Assembly: GCA_963693365.1 (NCBI GenBank) | Contig: CAVNZM010000016.1 | Coordinates: forward strand, 1,240,001-1,304,000 | DNA: 64,000 nucleotides | Source: Amoebidium appalachense | Taxonomy: Eukaryota > Ichthyosporea | Reading direction: 5' to 3' | Shown here: in pieces, positions 1-20,202 of the stretch | Layout: each line of letters opens with the position of its first letter | Numbering within the stretch: the stretch's first letter is position 1 | Translations under genes and position numbers: made by a program | Notes under the pieces: model-generated | Database searches by the model: none | What the model saw: the letters and a program-made list of their open reading frames with translations, nothing else | What the model was told of the DNA's origin: nothing

Positions 1-1119
1 TGGCAAGTTTGGTTTCAGCCCACCCTTAATAACTTACAAATTCAGATAGGGGAAAGGGGCCGGCCAACCTCATCACGATACGTCATAACCTCCATGTGAA
101 AGTGTTTAAAGGGAGTGGGGATTTATAATTGGGGTGTGTCTGTGTAGGGTGGGGGGTTCGGATGTGGTGGTGGTGGTGGTGGTGGTGGTGGTGGTCGTTG
201 GTGATGTTTTATCTTCTTTTCATCATTTCAATTTTTATTTTAAAGACGGGGGGGGGGGGGGGGGGGGGGTGATCATACACGCTCGGCGTTGAAATCTGGG
301 TGGTGGTGATAAACACGCACGCATGCACATCCAAACACACGCATGACTTATTCCCTAATTTGCTTCTCACAGATGATGCCATAAAAAATTGTTCTATAGG
401 TCATTTTCTGGTGTGGACATCGTTCCTTGTTTACATGAGATTGGGTATGGGGGACGTTTTGTGTGTGTGTGTGTGTTGGGGGGGGGGGGGGGGGGGGGGG
501 GGAGGGGAGGGGGGTTTAACCGGCTGGGCACACAAATATCCCGTCGTGCACCGGGCTGTGTTCGAAGAATGTAAGGAGTTCCTCATGTAGCCAACCCACC
601 AACATGTTGCGCTCTAGTACGTGGTGAGGGGACATGTACAGACCCCGGCAATGTTTTATGTTCTTCATAAACGGTGGATCTTAAAAGGCCGCTAGTCTCC
701 GGAACGTCTGCGGGTTGATGTTAAACAGGATTCCGACGGCAAACGGGCATCGCATATGACCGTGGAATGGGAGTCGATTATTCTGGCTCAAACGATTCCC
801 ATGTGTGAGAGCTGTAGCCATCTCCCACAGCTTAACTCTCCTCTCAGCCAGGCCGTACTTTTCATATAAAAGTGAACGTGACTCGCGAACATCTTTAATC
901 GAGTAAGGGTGCAATTCCAAACATCTGCCTTTTGAGCAACACCTTTGCGTCGATGCGGCAGGCTGTATGTTTTCGTCAGAAAGTGCTGTGGCGCGTCTTT
1001 TCGTGTGTGTAGTCTGAGCACCGCGAGGTCGTTTCTGACCTGAGTACTTCCGGGCGGGCTTGAGCACCACCCTCTCCACGTTCGCCAAACTTAGTGGCAT
1101 TGCGTTGATTAGGCTCTAG
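1..1119. other. No gene recognised; G-rich simple repeats
   Basis: The stretch holds a (GGT)n run near 160-195 and long G tracts near 248-270 and 479-500. Frames crossing these tracts give poly-Gly or Cys-Val peptides and are not credible genes. About 600-1100 is non-repetitive, but I found no exon with matching splice sites in it. Confidence 0.5.
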
Positions 1120-5455
<4,336 letters not shown>

Positions 5456-5803
5456 CCCCCCCCCCCCCCCCCCCCCCCCGCGCCAAAAAATGAAGATCCA
5501 AAATAAAAATTGAACACCCACACGCTCACGCAACCACAACACTTGCCTTTACAGTACACATGTAACCAAATGGCTATAGTAAATCCGCACGAATTCTCTA
5601 ATTCGTACAAGCAATGCGTGTCGCACGCGGGCTGCTCTGGTGACACAACCATACCGCGTGATCTTATTGCGGGATCACATTTTTTTTGACCCCGCTACCC
5701 AGCACAGGACTCTAAACAAAAAGCGGTCGTCATTCCGAAGCACAAGCACTTTTTCCGCGCACGCAAGCTGTTCAATACGCTGTCTTAACAACACAGTGTC
5801 GAC

Positions 5804-8268
5804 ATGGCGCAGGGATTACGGGGTAGGCAGCACAAAGGGCCCGGTGGCGTAACATTAACGGCCTTATCGCCGAATCAAGAAGCCTTGGCAGGGATTAAGT
5901 CACTCTCCGAAACTGAGGACGCAGAATCCTACGTCGTCACTCCTAATGAGGTAAGCGTTGCGCTTTGCACTCACTACGCCTTTTCACATTATGAAGTGCC
6001 ACTTGAATCTGTGTTTCTGTGTCTGCTCGAACGACAGGTTGCATATGTGCCACTGTTTTCGGGCCACCTACCTATGATCCTATGAACAGCAAGGTACATT
6101 CTCATTAGGGGTTTGGGCTGGCGTGGGGTCACTCAGGTCGGTTGGAAGGAGGACCTCACAAGGAACCTGTTTGTTTTCCGCCGGCAAGTCCGGTTGCCGG
6201 AAAAGGCAATCAAACACGTGGGGGAGCTGGCTAGTAACCATCTTGCTCGGTCGGTTTTGGTGAACGAAACGGTTGACGTCCACGATAACGATGGGACGCG
6301 TTTCTCTGTGCCTCTGACCTCGAAAGACCCTCTGTTGAAAACTTGGTTTGATAAGATCAGGCATATGCTGGGAGACCTTGGCCTACCATCCAATTTGAAG
6401 ATAGCAGGTCTGGCAGTTATAGGTAGCAAGCCCAACGGTTCACCCCAGGTGTGCCACTGGGATCACAATGTCCCAGAGATATTGGAGAAACAAGCCCCAT
6501 GCCAAGAACATACCGTGGTCAATGTTCTATCACATCGAGGATGGGGGTTCACTCATGTTATACGACGTCTCCCCGGGTGCACTACATATAACGGGAGCTA
6601 GACGCGTAAGTGGGTTCAAAAAACACGACCTGGTTCTTATGAGGGCAACACAGGCCCACGGGGGCGACCGTTACGAGCAAGAAAGCCTTCGTATTTTTGC
6701 ATATTTGGACAATAAGATTTTCCCACGATCTGAAAACACGCTCTATGGCGTGATACAAGTACAAGTAACCTCCCCCCCCGCCCCCCTCCCCCCCCCCAAT
6801 CACACACACACACACACACGACCTATAGCTCTCCCTCTCCCTCACCTCAGTTATTGCTATATTCAATGACATGCAGACAACAACACATTTGAACAGGATG
6901 TACAACACATACAATCACACATACAATCCCAAAAAAGGCATACAGTTAGTGTTAGCCAATGTAAGCCCCTTTGTGAGCGACTGCATGCCGTGGACGGTTG
7001 TGGATGCTGACAAAATTGTGTATGTGCAGGATGGGAAAAAACAAAAGAAACCCAGACAAACCAAAACGAAGAAGGACGACAGCAAGAAAGCCGCGAATGC
7101 CAGCAGTAAGAACCAAGGAGACAGACCTGCCACTCAGGATGTCAAGGGCGTCCAGGCGGTAGGGGCTGGTGCATTGGACACGCTACCACCTGGATTAGAG
7201 ATGACACCACCGACTTCTTCATCAATGAAAAAGAGAGGCATGAATGCTCGCCTGGCGAAGGCATGCCCCCCCCCCCCCCCCCCCCCCCCCCGGAAACACC
7301 CCTGGAACCCCCCCTCCCCCCTCCCCCCCCCCCCCCCCCCGCCCCCCCTACCTCCCGATTAAAAAGAAAAACGTTTGATGTGTTGCAACTATGACATTCG
7401 ATATATGCGCAAAGTAAAAAACCGAATAGAACACAATTTTTTGGCTGTTAGATGAAGAAAACGATTTTTCGATCAGCATTAGGCACGATGGTAACAATAT
7501 GTGATGTTTCAGGGCATAACGCTATGATGATAGAAGGACACATGCAGCCCCCCCCCCACCCCCACCCCCCACCCCTCAGCCCCCACACCCCCCACCCCCC
7601 ACCCCTCATCCCCCACCCCACCGACACAACCACCCAACGCCCCACACCCGGAAGCAAAAAAAAAAAAAAAAAAAAAAAAAACCCTAAAAAAAACAACAAA
7701 AAAAAAAAAAACACACATTTTTTTGACCGGTTGCCAAATCAGGTTGTCGATGCTGGCAACAAGAGGAAAATGGATCCCACCATGGAACCGGAATCAACCG
7801 AGCCACCAGCCCCCAAGCGCCGTGCAACCAGCAAGGATGATGTGGGCGCGCATAAACAGTCCGACGGGTCTGGGGAAGAAAATGATACCGAGGCAGATGC
7901 CTTTGCCACTCCCCCAAAAAGGCGGCATAAAAAGGTTACCCCCCCCCCCCCCCCCCCCCCCCCCCCACAAATCACACAAACACACACAAAAAAAAAAAAA
8001 AAAAAAAAAAAAAAAACACTAAAACAACCCTCTTTCAGTGGATCCTTATCTTTGGTTTTACTAGATGGGCTGTTTTAAGCATGAATCCAGCGTAAAGAAA
8101 TAAGGAGGGAAACGAAGTAAAACCTTTTCCCGGGTATGCAGTTAATGGTGTCTAATAGAGAATCCCTCACAGGACACAGAAGCGATAATGCGTAAGGTCA
8201 AGAGGGCAAAGGTTTTGTCGTCCAACACGTTCGAGAATCAAGAAGACAAGTCTTCTGCATACGCCATG
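5804..8268 (+). CDS. Gene E: putative 2OG-Fe(II) oxygenase-like protein with lysine-rich tail (partial, frame-broken)
   Basis: Exons read 5804-5950, 6038 to about 6766, 6946-7260, 7743-7934 and 8173-8268. All ends except the broken exon 2 fit phase 0. The ATG at 5804 opens MAQGLRGRQHKG. Exon 2 shows an oxygenase pattern: His-x-Asp as CHWDH (codons 6455-6463), a GGSLMLY strand, a distal His (6657) and an Arg (6690) on the last strand. From family knowledge these would bind iron and 2-oxoglutarate; the substrate is unknown. Later exons are rich in Lys, Pro and Glu (KRKMDP, PPKRRHKK), suggesting a nuclear protein. Exon 2 has an in-frame TGA at 6083 and a one-base frame change between about 6460 and 6500, so HxD and the distal His lie in different frames. 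Intron 3 appears to start GC rather than GT. The 3' end is not seen before the N gap. Confidence 0.5.
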
Positions 8269-8438
8269 GTACCCCCCCGCCCCCCCCCCCCCCCCCCCTC
8301 CCCCTCTCTATAAATGTTGGCAAAATCCTTCACAAACACGAACCTCCAAAAAAACCACGTGCCCATACTGGACCTTGGACATGTTGTCTCATGTACTTGA
8401 TGGCTAGAAGGGGGTGAAAGAGTTTGTGAATAAGTGAG

Positions 8439-8482
<44 letters not shown>

Positions 8483-8645
8483 GGGGAGAGGGTTAGCAAG
8501 AGTGTACGAGGAAGAGATAGCTAGGAAAAGGGAGTTAGTAAGAGAGTGTTAGGAACAACGAGAGGTTTACAAGAGGGAGTGAGGGAGAGATGGTTAGGTC
8601 AAGACGGATAGGGAGGGGGGGCTAGGGAGAAGTTTGTGTGTGTGT

Positions 8646-8681
<36 letters not shown>

Positions 8682-8758
8682 GCACGTGTGTGTGCACGTG
8701 TGTGTCAGGCTGACCAACGCTCCCGCGGACACTGACGCGCCTCCAGCGGCCCATACCA
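8269..8758. other. No gene seen; C and G tracts
   Basis: This follows the last visible donor of gene E. It contains a C tract (8274-8299), a G tract (8438-8479) and a GT array (8635-8680) that runs up to the gap. It is probably intron or 3' flank of gene E. Confidence 0.4.
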
Positions 8759-9258
8759 NNNNNNNNNNNNNNNNNNNNNNNNNNNNNNNNNNNNNNNNNN
8801 NNNNNNNNNNNNNNNNNNNNNNNNNNNNNNNNNNNNNNNNNNNNNNNNNNNNNNNNNNNNNNNNNNNNNNNNNNNNNNNNNNNNNNNNNNNNNNNNNNNN
8901 NNNNNNNNNNNNNNNNNNNNNNNNNNNNNNNNNNNNNNNNNNNNNNNNNNNNNNNNNNNNNNNNNNNNNNNNNNNNNNNNNNNNNNNNNNNNNNNNNNNN
9001 NNNNNNNNNNNNNNNNNNNNNNNNNNNNNNNNNNNNNNNNNNNNNNNNNNNNNNNNNNNNNNNNNNNNNNNNNNNNNNNNNNNNNNNNNNNNNNNNNNNN
9101 NNNNNNNNNNNNNNNNNNNNNNNNNNNNNNNNNNNNNNNNNNNNNNNNNNNNNNNNNNNNNNNNNNNNNNNNNNNNNNNNNNNNNNNNNNNNNNNNNNNN
9201 NNNNNNNNNNNNNNNNNNNNNNNNNNNNNNNNNNNNNNNNNNNNNNNNNNNNNNNNNN
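8759..9258. other. Assembly gap, 500 N
   Basis: Exactly 500 N, a conventional placeholder size, so the real length is unknown. Frames reported across it are artefacts. Confidence 0.99.
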
Positions 9259-10354
9259 TTTTGTGTGGGTAAACGGAGAAGCAGAGAGCACAGATGGGTG
9301 TTATGTTATACACAACACAGAGACACACGGGAGAAACACAACCGGAGAGGTGGAACGATTGCTGGAACCATAGGAAATGAATACGACTGCTTTATATTTA
9401 TTCCAAGATGAAGTCCCTTTTATACTTGGGAATGTGAAAACGATAAACCAATCAAAAGAACGAAAACTCTATTTTCCAATCAGAAAGACGAAAACTATGA
9501 GTGTAAAATATATCGATCGAAATGTCTGTCGACACATAGAATATAAAACTCAATCCTCTAATGAAAGAAACTTCTAATAAAAGCACGGAAACATTTAACA
9601 AAATGAAACCACTTATGTAACTATTAGTTCACATCATACATTTATACATGTTCTTATCATAACACGTCTAAATATAATTATTCCTAATAGTTGGACAACA
9701 TAGCACAATGCTACGTCGTGAGAAAGGAATGGGAAAGGAATGTAAGTTACTATATTTGGGAAAATACAAACGAGATCTGATTGGGTGACATATTTAGATT
9801 TTGACACAAACGACAATACGTGTGCGCGAGCTAAGTATGTCGATACGTACACAGATCTAAGATATCGGTGTACACGGAAACAGAAAGGAAAGAAAGAAAG
9901 AAAGAAAGGAAACAAACTACAACAAAATAATAAACAAATACAAAACTCAACTTCTAAGTCTTGTTATGAATCATGGGAAGATGACAATGATAGGGATTGG
10001 TGTTGGTACACAAAGGAGGAAGGGAGGGGGCCCAGGATTCCAATTGGTACAGGAGGCCGGTCCCGGGGGGGGGGGGGGGGGGTTCTGTTTGTAATTGGGT
10101 TTGTGTTTGTGTGTGTGTGTGTCGGGGTGGGTAAGTGGTTGGGTGTTTTGTATAAGGGGGTTTAGAATGTGTTGAAGATGTGAAGTACACGTACACAACT
10201 GAAAACACAATGCAGACATGCAAAAATAAGTAGCCCATCCTCAGGGAGGGGGGGGGGGGGGGGGCACGTGGGAGGAGGAGGAGGGGGAGGGGGAGGGGAA
10301 GGGGAAGGGGGAGGGGGAGGGGGAGGGGGAGGGGGAGGGGGGGGGGGGGGTTAC
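9259..10354. other. AT-rich flank with a dispersed repeat; no gene seen
   Basis: An AT-rich unique stretch is followed at about 9780-9985 by a repeat also found at 62700-62920. Beyond it lie G tracts (10067-10081, 10246-10264, 10270-10350) that, on the minus strand, sit just after the last visible donor of gene B. Confidence 0.5.
9780..9985. repeat. Dispersed repeat R2, copy 1
   Basis: It matches 62700-62920 in the same orientation. Shared blocks include TATTTAGAT..TTGACRCAAAC, ACACAGATCTAAGATATC, a GAAAGGAAAGAAAGAAAG run and CAACTTCTAAGTCTTG. Identity is high but not perfect. The class is unknown; no ends or target duplications were found. Confidence 0.75.
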
Positions 10355-13300
10355 TTGCTTTAGGGTCCAACTGACCCCACACTCGCTTGATTTGCTCTTG
10401 AAGCCACCCCTCGCTGCGGTCGGCTACCTCAAGATCACCGAATCCGTAGCGCTTGGCATCCTCCTGGCTGAGGTTGAGGACGAGGGGGTACATGGGCATG
10501 TCGGGGTGCTGCATCATGGAGTTGAAGATGCTCTGGACGTGGTCCTGCCGTATACAACATGGGACGTGTGAGTGCCTTCACGGTGTTGTGAATGTATGAG
10601 CTACACATAGTAGAACAACGGTGGGGTAACAGTGTGTTGAGCTTGTGTACGTGTGCTTGTGCTTGTGTCAATCGTGTACGTGTGTGTGTGCCTGACAGTG
10701 TTGAAAAATCAACCAAAATACAGGGAAACAACCAACGTGTAGCACCGTTTCTTTCTTGGGGGTGATGGGGAAAAGGGGGGTTGTGGGGGAGCATGCCGGT
10801 AGGTTTCACGGCTCAAGGAACATTGAGCAGGAAAAAAAAAAAGATAAAGCCGCGGGGAAGGGGGGAAGGGGGGAAGGGGGGAAGAGGGGGGAAGAGGGGG
10901 GGAAGAGGGGGGGGGGGGGGGGGGGGCGAGGGGGTTGCACGAAGGTCTAATAGTAAACTGCCAACTCCTTCTAAACTGCACGGATTTTCCCAAATATTTT
11001 TTTGTGCACAATGGAGGATGAAATGGGCTGGGGGGGGGGGGGGGGGGGGGGGCATGCAGTTTAGTCTAACGGCCCCAAAACCTTTGCATAGTCCATGGTT
11101 GGAAGAACCAGGGGGGATGAGGGAGGGGTGGGGAGGGGGGGGGGGGGGGGATGAATATGAAGCAAGAAAACTAAAGCGCTAATTCCCTTTAAGTGAGCGG
11201 ATTTCACCAAAGCTTTTGTATGCAGACTGGATGGGTGAGAGGGACAGATGTGAGTGACAGGCCATGTGCACGTGGTCGTGTGCCGTGTGCATGTTCGTGT
11301 GCGAGCAGTGTGCACATGTTTATGTGTCATATGCACGTGTCAGCAATATCTGCATATGCTATGCGCATGTATAGAGTGAACACTGTGTATAGGCCTGCAC
11401 TAGAAAGGCACGTAAGGGGCAAGTTCTTACCGAGTCTACCGGCCTGGGGTTGTACTGAACGTTGTCCTTGTAGGCCTTGATCATGAAGTAGGGCACGTAC
11501 ACCAACTCGGCCACCTTCTTGGCCTGTGCCGCCTCGTCAGTGGCTCTCGCTTCGTCAATCAGCCCGGACTTAGCCCTGGTCCTCCTTGTTGGGTTGTTGG
11601 TTTGCTGCTGGTATTTGCCGGGCTCGGGGACATCCTTGTCTTTGGCCCTTTTCGAAGATCCATCCTGATCCTCCCTGCAGGCAGCAACAAGGCAAGTTAG
11701 GCTATAGATACGTGGCTAGTGGCCACTGATGATGGTTATGGGAGGTGTGATGGCAGGGGGGGGGGGGGGGTTCCGGGTGCACCTATGCAACACAAAAAGA
11801 AAATGTTGCCTTATTTGTATGCGATTCAGAGAAATTCGGTGATACCGCACTGAAAAGACACAGTAGGCAAGAGGATGGTGATAATGTGTGTGTGTGTGTG
11901 TTTGTGTGTGTGTGTGCCAGTGCATGCCTGTGTGTGGGTGGGTGGGGGGGGGGGGGGGGGGGTAGACTGCTATGCATGTAGGCAGTTGTATGGAAACGAG
12001 GTGGTCTGGTGTGGGGAGGGGGGAGGGAGGCATCAGGTTAGCTGTAAGCAAGGCAGAGAGTTATAAAAGAGGGGAGGGGGGGGTTTGGGGGGGGGGGGGT
12101 GGGGGGGGGGGGGTCTTACTCCTCTTCGTTAACGGATCCGCCAGTTTCCTCAGATTCAAACTCCGCTTCGCTGTGTGAAAACAGTCGATTAGAATGTATA
12201 AGTTGATTGCAACAACACGCATGACCCCCAGTTTAAAACTGTAAGCCTATGAGGTGGCATCGAACATCACAGTACGAGAGCTAAGCACACCTACCTACAC
12301 ATTTAGATCTTGGGGGCCACCGATATTGAATTTAACCCTGATGCACACACACAATCAAAATAATAGCATCCGCGCACACCTATCACTGTACATCAAAATT
12401 CTCCCTGCAGAGCAGCCAAACCATGGAACTCGGAATTGCATGTACCTGGTTTGGCGCTTCTTTCTCCCCGTTGTCTTCTTGTCTGCAGCCGATTTCTTCT
12501 TGTCGTGTTTCACCGGCGTCTCATTCTCCGCTGCAGCCCCTCTGCGGCGGTAGTTTACATGAGTACGGAGACGCACCAATACGCGCACGCACAGAAACGC
12601 ACACCGTCCCGTACACAAGAAGAAAAGAGTCACGATGCTCTAACGTCATCAATGGGCCGGGGAGAGGGGGGGGGGGGGGGGGGGGGGGGGGGGAGGGGGG
12701 GTCATGGGTGGGGGGGGGGGGGGGGGGGGGGCAGCAGAGGAAAGAAGCAACGCAATAACAAAGCAACAAAGCAACGATGCAAAAAAGCAACGAAGCAACA
12801 ATGAAAAGAAGTAACGATGCTTTAAGGGATCAAAGGGCTGATGGGGGGGGGGGGGGGGGGGGGCAGCAGGGGAAGGAACCAAAAAAGTAAGGTGCCTAAA
12901 ACGTGCATGGGGGGGGGGGGGGGGGGGGGGGGGGCAGAATGCTTTACATAGTCTGAAGTATACATACACGACAGACAAGACCATCAGTATGCTAATTATA
13001 CACAGCAACACACCCACACCCACCGACCCACACAGACACAGACACACAGGCACATAACACACCGTGCTCACACACACGTGTACACAAACACATGCTTACA
13101 CACCTTGACCGACGAGGGCCTTTGGGCCGATCGAGTGGTGGGGGCTTAACCGTCGGCCGGGGATCTACATGCCCCTCCTCGGCATCGTCTCGATCTCCGG
13201 CAAATACTAAGCTATGGTCTTCGTCTCGATTCCTGCAGCCCCAACCACGAGTTAATTTCTGACCAGAAGACCGGTGAAATGGTTATTATCCATTCTTTGT

Positions 13301-13427
13301 ACCCGGGAAGGAGTCTAGGGGGACGGGGAGGGGGTTGGGGGGGGGGTGGGGGGGGGGGGGGGGGGTTGGCTGGCACTATTGAGGCAAAGGGGTTTCTCGG
13401 TCCGGAACTTTTCTTCAACGACATCAT
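10355..13427 (-). CDS. Gene B: charged multi-exon protein, unrecognised (partial)
   Basis: Minus-strand exons with exactly matching phases are 13232-13104, 12541-12446, 12170-12120, 11674-11431 and 10544-10355. Successive ends run phase 2, 2, 2, 0 and 1, each with an AG acceptor and GT donor. A possible first exon starts at ATG 13427 (MMSLKKSSGPRNPF) but its phase does not join cleanly. The second to fourth exons encode a charged, low-complexity stretch (KHDKKKSAADKK, EAEFESEETGG). The fifth and sixth look folded (AELVYVPYFMIKAYKD; then QSIFNSMMQHPDMPMYPLVL and EQIKRVWGQLD). I do not recognise the family. The Lys-rich part suggests nuclear location (inference). Most introns open with a donor followed closely by a C tract. 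The 3' exons are probably missing, possibly in the gap at 8759. Confidence 0.6.
12650..12935. repeat. Clustered G tracts
   Basis: Four long G runs (12666-12691, 12711-12731, 12843-12863, 12909-12934) lie in the intron of gene B, so they are C tracts in the transcript. Confidence 0.9.
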
Positions 13428-13773
13428 GGCCGATTGTGGCAAAGTATTAAATAATTTGCAATACTAACCATTTTTATTTACATTGTTTTTTAAAGCAATA
13501 GACCAAATATATACTATAATCAAACCTTAACCATGCCATTCTTATCGATTAAACTACTTCCTTTAGCCGACGACCATGAAATTAAATTACCTACAACTTT
13601 TACATAAATCCTCACAGCCAGAATCGGCACATCCATTATGCATACATATCCAACATACGAACCCCCTCCCCCCCCCTCCCCACTCTCCCCCACAAAAAAA
13701 AAAAAAAGAAAGAAAAGGAAAAGAAAAGGAAGAAAAAAAGAAAACTTTGCATATTTCAGAGAGAATAAAAGAA

Positions 13774-13970
<197 letters not shown>

Positions 13971-13997
13971 ATCCTAGTTGGGGGTCCTGATTCTTCT

Positions 13998-16472
<2,475 letters not shown>

Positions 16473-17912
16473 TGCTGTGTGCAAGAAAACGAAAAAGCAA
16501 ACGTGTGTTCTGCAGTGAACTGTGCACAAGTACAAACTGAAATCCACAATGAGTGCTCGATCGTTCGGCCAGCCGTTTTTTTATCATATCTGCTTTCTGT
16601 CGATACAATTCCTGGAATGATTGGCTCATAGAACATCTAAGCAATGATTGGTCTACAGGTGCAACAATCTGATCGTGTCTGTGGAGACCAGGCGCGAGAA
16701 AGTAGTTCCCATATCCATTATTTTTATACAGTATGTATTCGTATTATTTAGTCTACTGGCCTGAATAGTAGTGATAGTCAAATATACCAACCACCAAAAC
16801 GCAGGTGGGGTTCCCTGAAGAGCGATATCTTTTGCTTTTTCGCAAAACCAATCAAAAGGCAACATACGTCAGGTAACTCATTTTTTGCTTTTTGCATTTT
16901 TTGCTTTTTGGAAAGCAAATCACGAATGATCAAACCAATCCTAGCGCCGGAAAGTGACGTTTTGCTTTCCCGCAGCGTGATAGCTGTTCCCACGATCAAC
17001 GCATTTATCAAATTTTTTATGGCGCATGCCCATTGGAAAGAAATCTTTTGCTAGATGAGTTGTGATCAGGGTCCGCCTAGAGCGTCAACCCGCATTCTCT
17101 TCGTCCACGCGACGACAATATAATCACAACCAGAGCAGATATTTCTATGCTCTGGTTGTTAATGCCCTTATTAACTACAACCTTACTATAAATTGGTTAT
17201 TCAATTCCACTTTACTGATATTTCAGGTACTTTGGCTCTTTAATTTGAAATGTTTGTGCTTATATAAGGCCAAAACATGCAAATGTCCCCACCACGTTTT
17301 TCTAGATATGAATACATATGAAATTTAGCCTACCAATCAGAAGGCTTGTATGCTGACAAACGTCGATTAGATGAAAGCGCACCAATTAAGCGGGGACATG
17401 ACCCCCTAGATTCGGTCGAAACTAGTTGACTAGTGGGGCAAAATTAAAAGATGGCATATAATGCAAGAATGGACAATAACACGGAAAAAAGAAAACATGC
17501 GATACCGCACCTTTATTTAACGTGTGTTATTAAAGTTAATTTGTTCAGGCTAGCATATTTAGGCCCGGTACTTACGTAATGCGCATCACAACCGGCCTCT
17601 GGATACTGACAGATCCCCCAAGATCACGACACGACCGCGGCGGAATCTGAACGGTGGCAGCAGCATGCATGCAGCAAAGTGCTCAGTGTTGATGATGGCG
17701 GCAAGTTGTCGGCAGCAAGTTAATAATTACTGTTTAAAAATTGGCCCTGCGTGTACACTGCGTTGGTATTTTTTACTATTCGTTTTGCATTATTACCTTT
17801 CGGTTTAACTTAGGCTTCTATTATAGTAAGATCATTATCGCTCCGGTAGTACTACTACTAAGTTTGCAATAAGTACGACAGTACTAGCACACACAGCCAG
17901 TAGTGGTGGAAA
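16473..17912. other. Intergenic region between divergent genes A and F1
   Basis: No exon is visible. It is AT-rich and includes a run of TTTTGCTTT motifs near 16830-16970 and a perfect hairpin at 17126-17159. Because genes A and F1 point away from each other, both promoters probably lie here. I see no TATA box I would defend. Confidence 0.45.
17126..17159. other. Perfect 12-bp hairpin
   Basis: ACAACCAGAGCA (17126-17137) and TGCTCTGGTTGT (17148-17159) are exact inverted repeats around a 10-base loop. No role can be assigned. Confidence 0.85.
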
Positions 17913-18658
17913 ATGCCGCCCAGAGATGGGCGCGTCTCCCTTGAGGATGACATGCACCAACTACGACACGTACTTGGGGTGATACAAAGCAATCAGGCGG
18001 AGGCCCGTCGAGTAAATCCGCCTAGTACTGGCAAACGACACAATCCCTCTGAGACCCACAATAGTCCTGGTGCACCCAAACGCGCCCGTGTTGACGGTGG
18101 CAATATGCCACAAGCTGTATCTGCCGATAATCATAATGGTGGCACTGCTGCAACTCAAGAGGGGCCCCACCATGACGCATTCTGGCTCGAAGAGACTCTG
18201 GCCGCCGAGGAGCAGAATGCGATGGACGAGCTTGAGCGGAGGAGGAACCAGCAGAAGCACGGGGTGGCAAGGTCGCTGCAAGCAAAGGGGGAGCAGTTAG
18301 AACGCAACCGTGCCGAGCGACGACAAAGGGAAAAAATAACCACCGGGGCGTTCCCGCCGGCGCCTATTGGGCCTGTGCAGCTGCTGACGACAGACACAAA
18401 TTCGAAGTTGGAGGGGACGGCCATCGATGCGGTTTTGGAAGCAACGTGCAGGTATGTGACGTACAAAGCTCTTAGACTACCAATTTTCAGGCACCAGGTG
18501 TGAATGCATTGCACCCATGCATGTTTGTGCCAGTGGTCCTGAGTGTCATCCGAGCATAACGATTAATAATAATTTCAGTATTCAAGGTATTTGTTTTTGT
18601 TTTTTTGTTTGTTCGTGTTTTTTTTTTTTTTTTGGGGGGGGGGGGGCGCGCAGCCTCA

Positions 18659-18689
<31 letters not shown>

Positions 18690-20167
18690 TATAAAACAAG
18701 CTAACCGGAAATATAATAATTTATAAAAAATTCTAGTACACTAATCATGTGTGGCGCCGTATTCTGTAATTTTTCGGTTTAAGTACAGATAATGACATTT
18801 TTCGTTTAGGAGGTGTCCTCTAATGGGAGAGCCGGACGGAGGGAGAAAGGAGGGGGAGGGGAGAGGGGAGGGGGGGGGGGGGGGGGGGGGTAATGAGACA
18901 TGCTAACCGGAAGTATAATAATATAAAAAAAATTCCAGTATACCAATCATGTGTGGCAAAATATTCTGTAATTTTTCTGTTTAAGTACAGATAATTCCAT
19001 TTTTCGCTTAGGGGGTGTCCTCTAATGGCAGAGCCGGACGGAGGGAGAAAGGAGGGGGGGGGGGGGGGGGGGGGGGGGGATGGGGGGGGGGGGGGGATGG
19101 GGGGAAGACGGAAGGTGAGAAGGGGGAACGCCTGCTGAGGGGGAGGGGGGGGGGGGAGGGAGGGGAAGATCATGCCACTTGCCATACTATGTTATCTTTG
19201 AAATGGCTGGCCAGCTGTTACAGTACGTGCTGCTTCGCTCACTGCAACGTTTCCATGCAGGTGTGATGATAACTGCTATGAACGCTTTACGAGAGCACAA
19301 GTGGTGGCCATAAGGACCCGCTGGCTATCACTCCCTCCGGCCATTCGCAATCAGGCCTTGCTGGATTACATGGCGCAGCACTGGTACTTTGAACCCCTCC
19401 CCCCTCCCCCCCCCCTCCCCTCCACCCCCTCTCCATCCCTCCTTCCCCCCATAATACTAGGGTATTGGCGCGTGTATTATATGCCATGGCTCAGCACTGG
19501 TACTTTGAAACCCCCCCCCCCCCCCCCCCCTTCCCCCCTCTCCCTCCTGCCATGCATGCCACCGTGTGTGCATCTTTGTGACTTGAATGTGCATGTGTGT
19601 GTGTGTGCATGCCACGGTGTGTGTATCTTTGCATGTGCATGTGTCACAGTGTGTGTGTGCATGCCATGGTGTGTGTGTATACCATGGGGTGTGCGTGTGC
19701 ATGCCTCTATGTGTGGGTGTGGGTGTGGGTGAGTGCCGGTGTGTGTGTTTGTGTGTGTGTGTGGGGTGTGTGTGTGTGTGTGTGTGTGTGTGCATGGTGT
19801 GTGGATGATGTCCAAACGACATGGGCATAAACTCCACCAGACTAGATAGAAGTCACTGTGTTGTATTTACACCGAGACCTCAGACCCCCGGGGAGGGAGG
19901 GGGGGGAGGAGGGGATGGGGGGGGGGGGGGGGGGGGAGGAACGTGAACAAAGGGAATTCTTAGAAAATCCATGTGAGTGGGCTTCTGTTTTGGCCTGTGT
20001 TGTTTATGGATGTGAAGATAAGAACATGCCACACACTCACCGACACATACCGTAGCACAGACACACACACATATGTGCATATGCACATGAACCCAGATAT
20101 CAAGCTGCCGTTCCCGCCTCCAAACTCCCCCCCCCCCCTCCCCCCCCGCCCACCCTTCCTTTTCCCT

Positions 20168-20202
<35 letters not shown>

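Noticed and set aside
8599-9411. Frames running through N stretches (also at 33.6-34.4 and 52.4-53.5 kb)
   Set aside because: They are open only because N codons are not stops.
13372-13427. Definite first exon of gene B (MMSLKKSSGPRNPF)
   Set aside because: Kept only as tentative: the available donor leaves phase 0, while the next exon needs phase 2.
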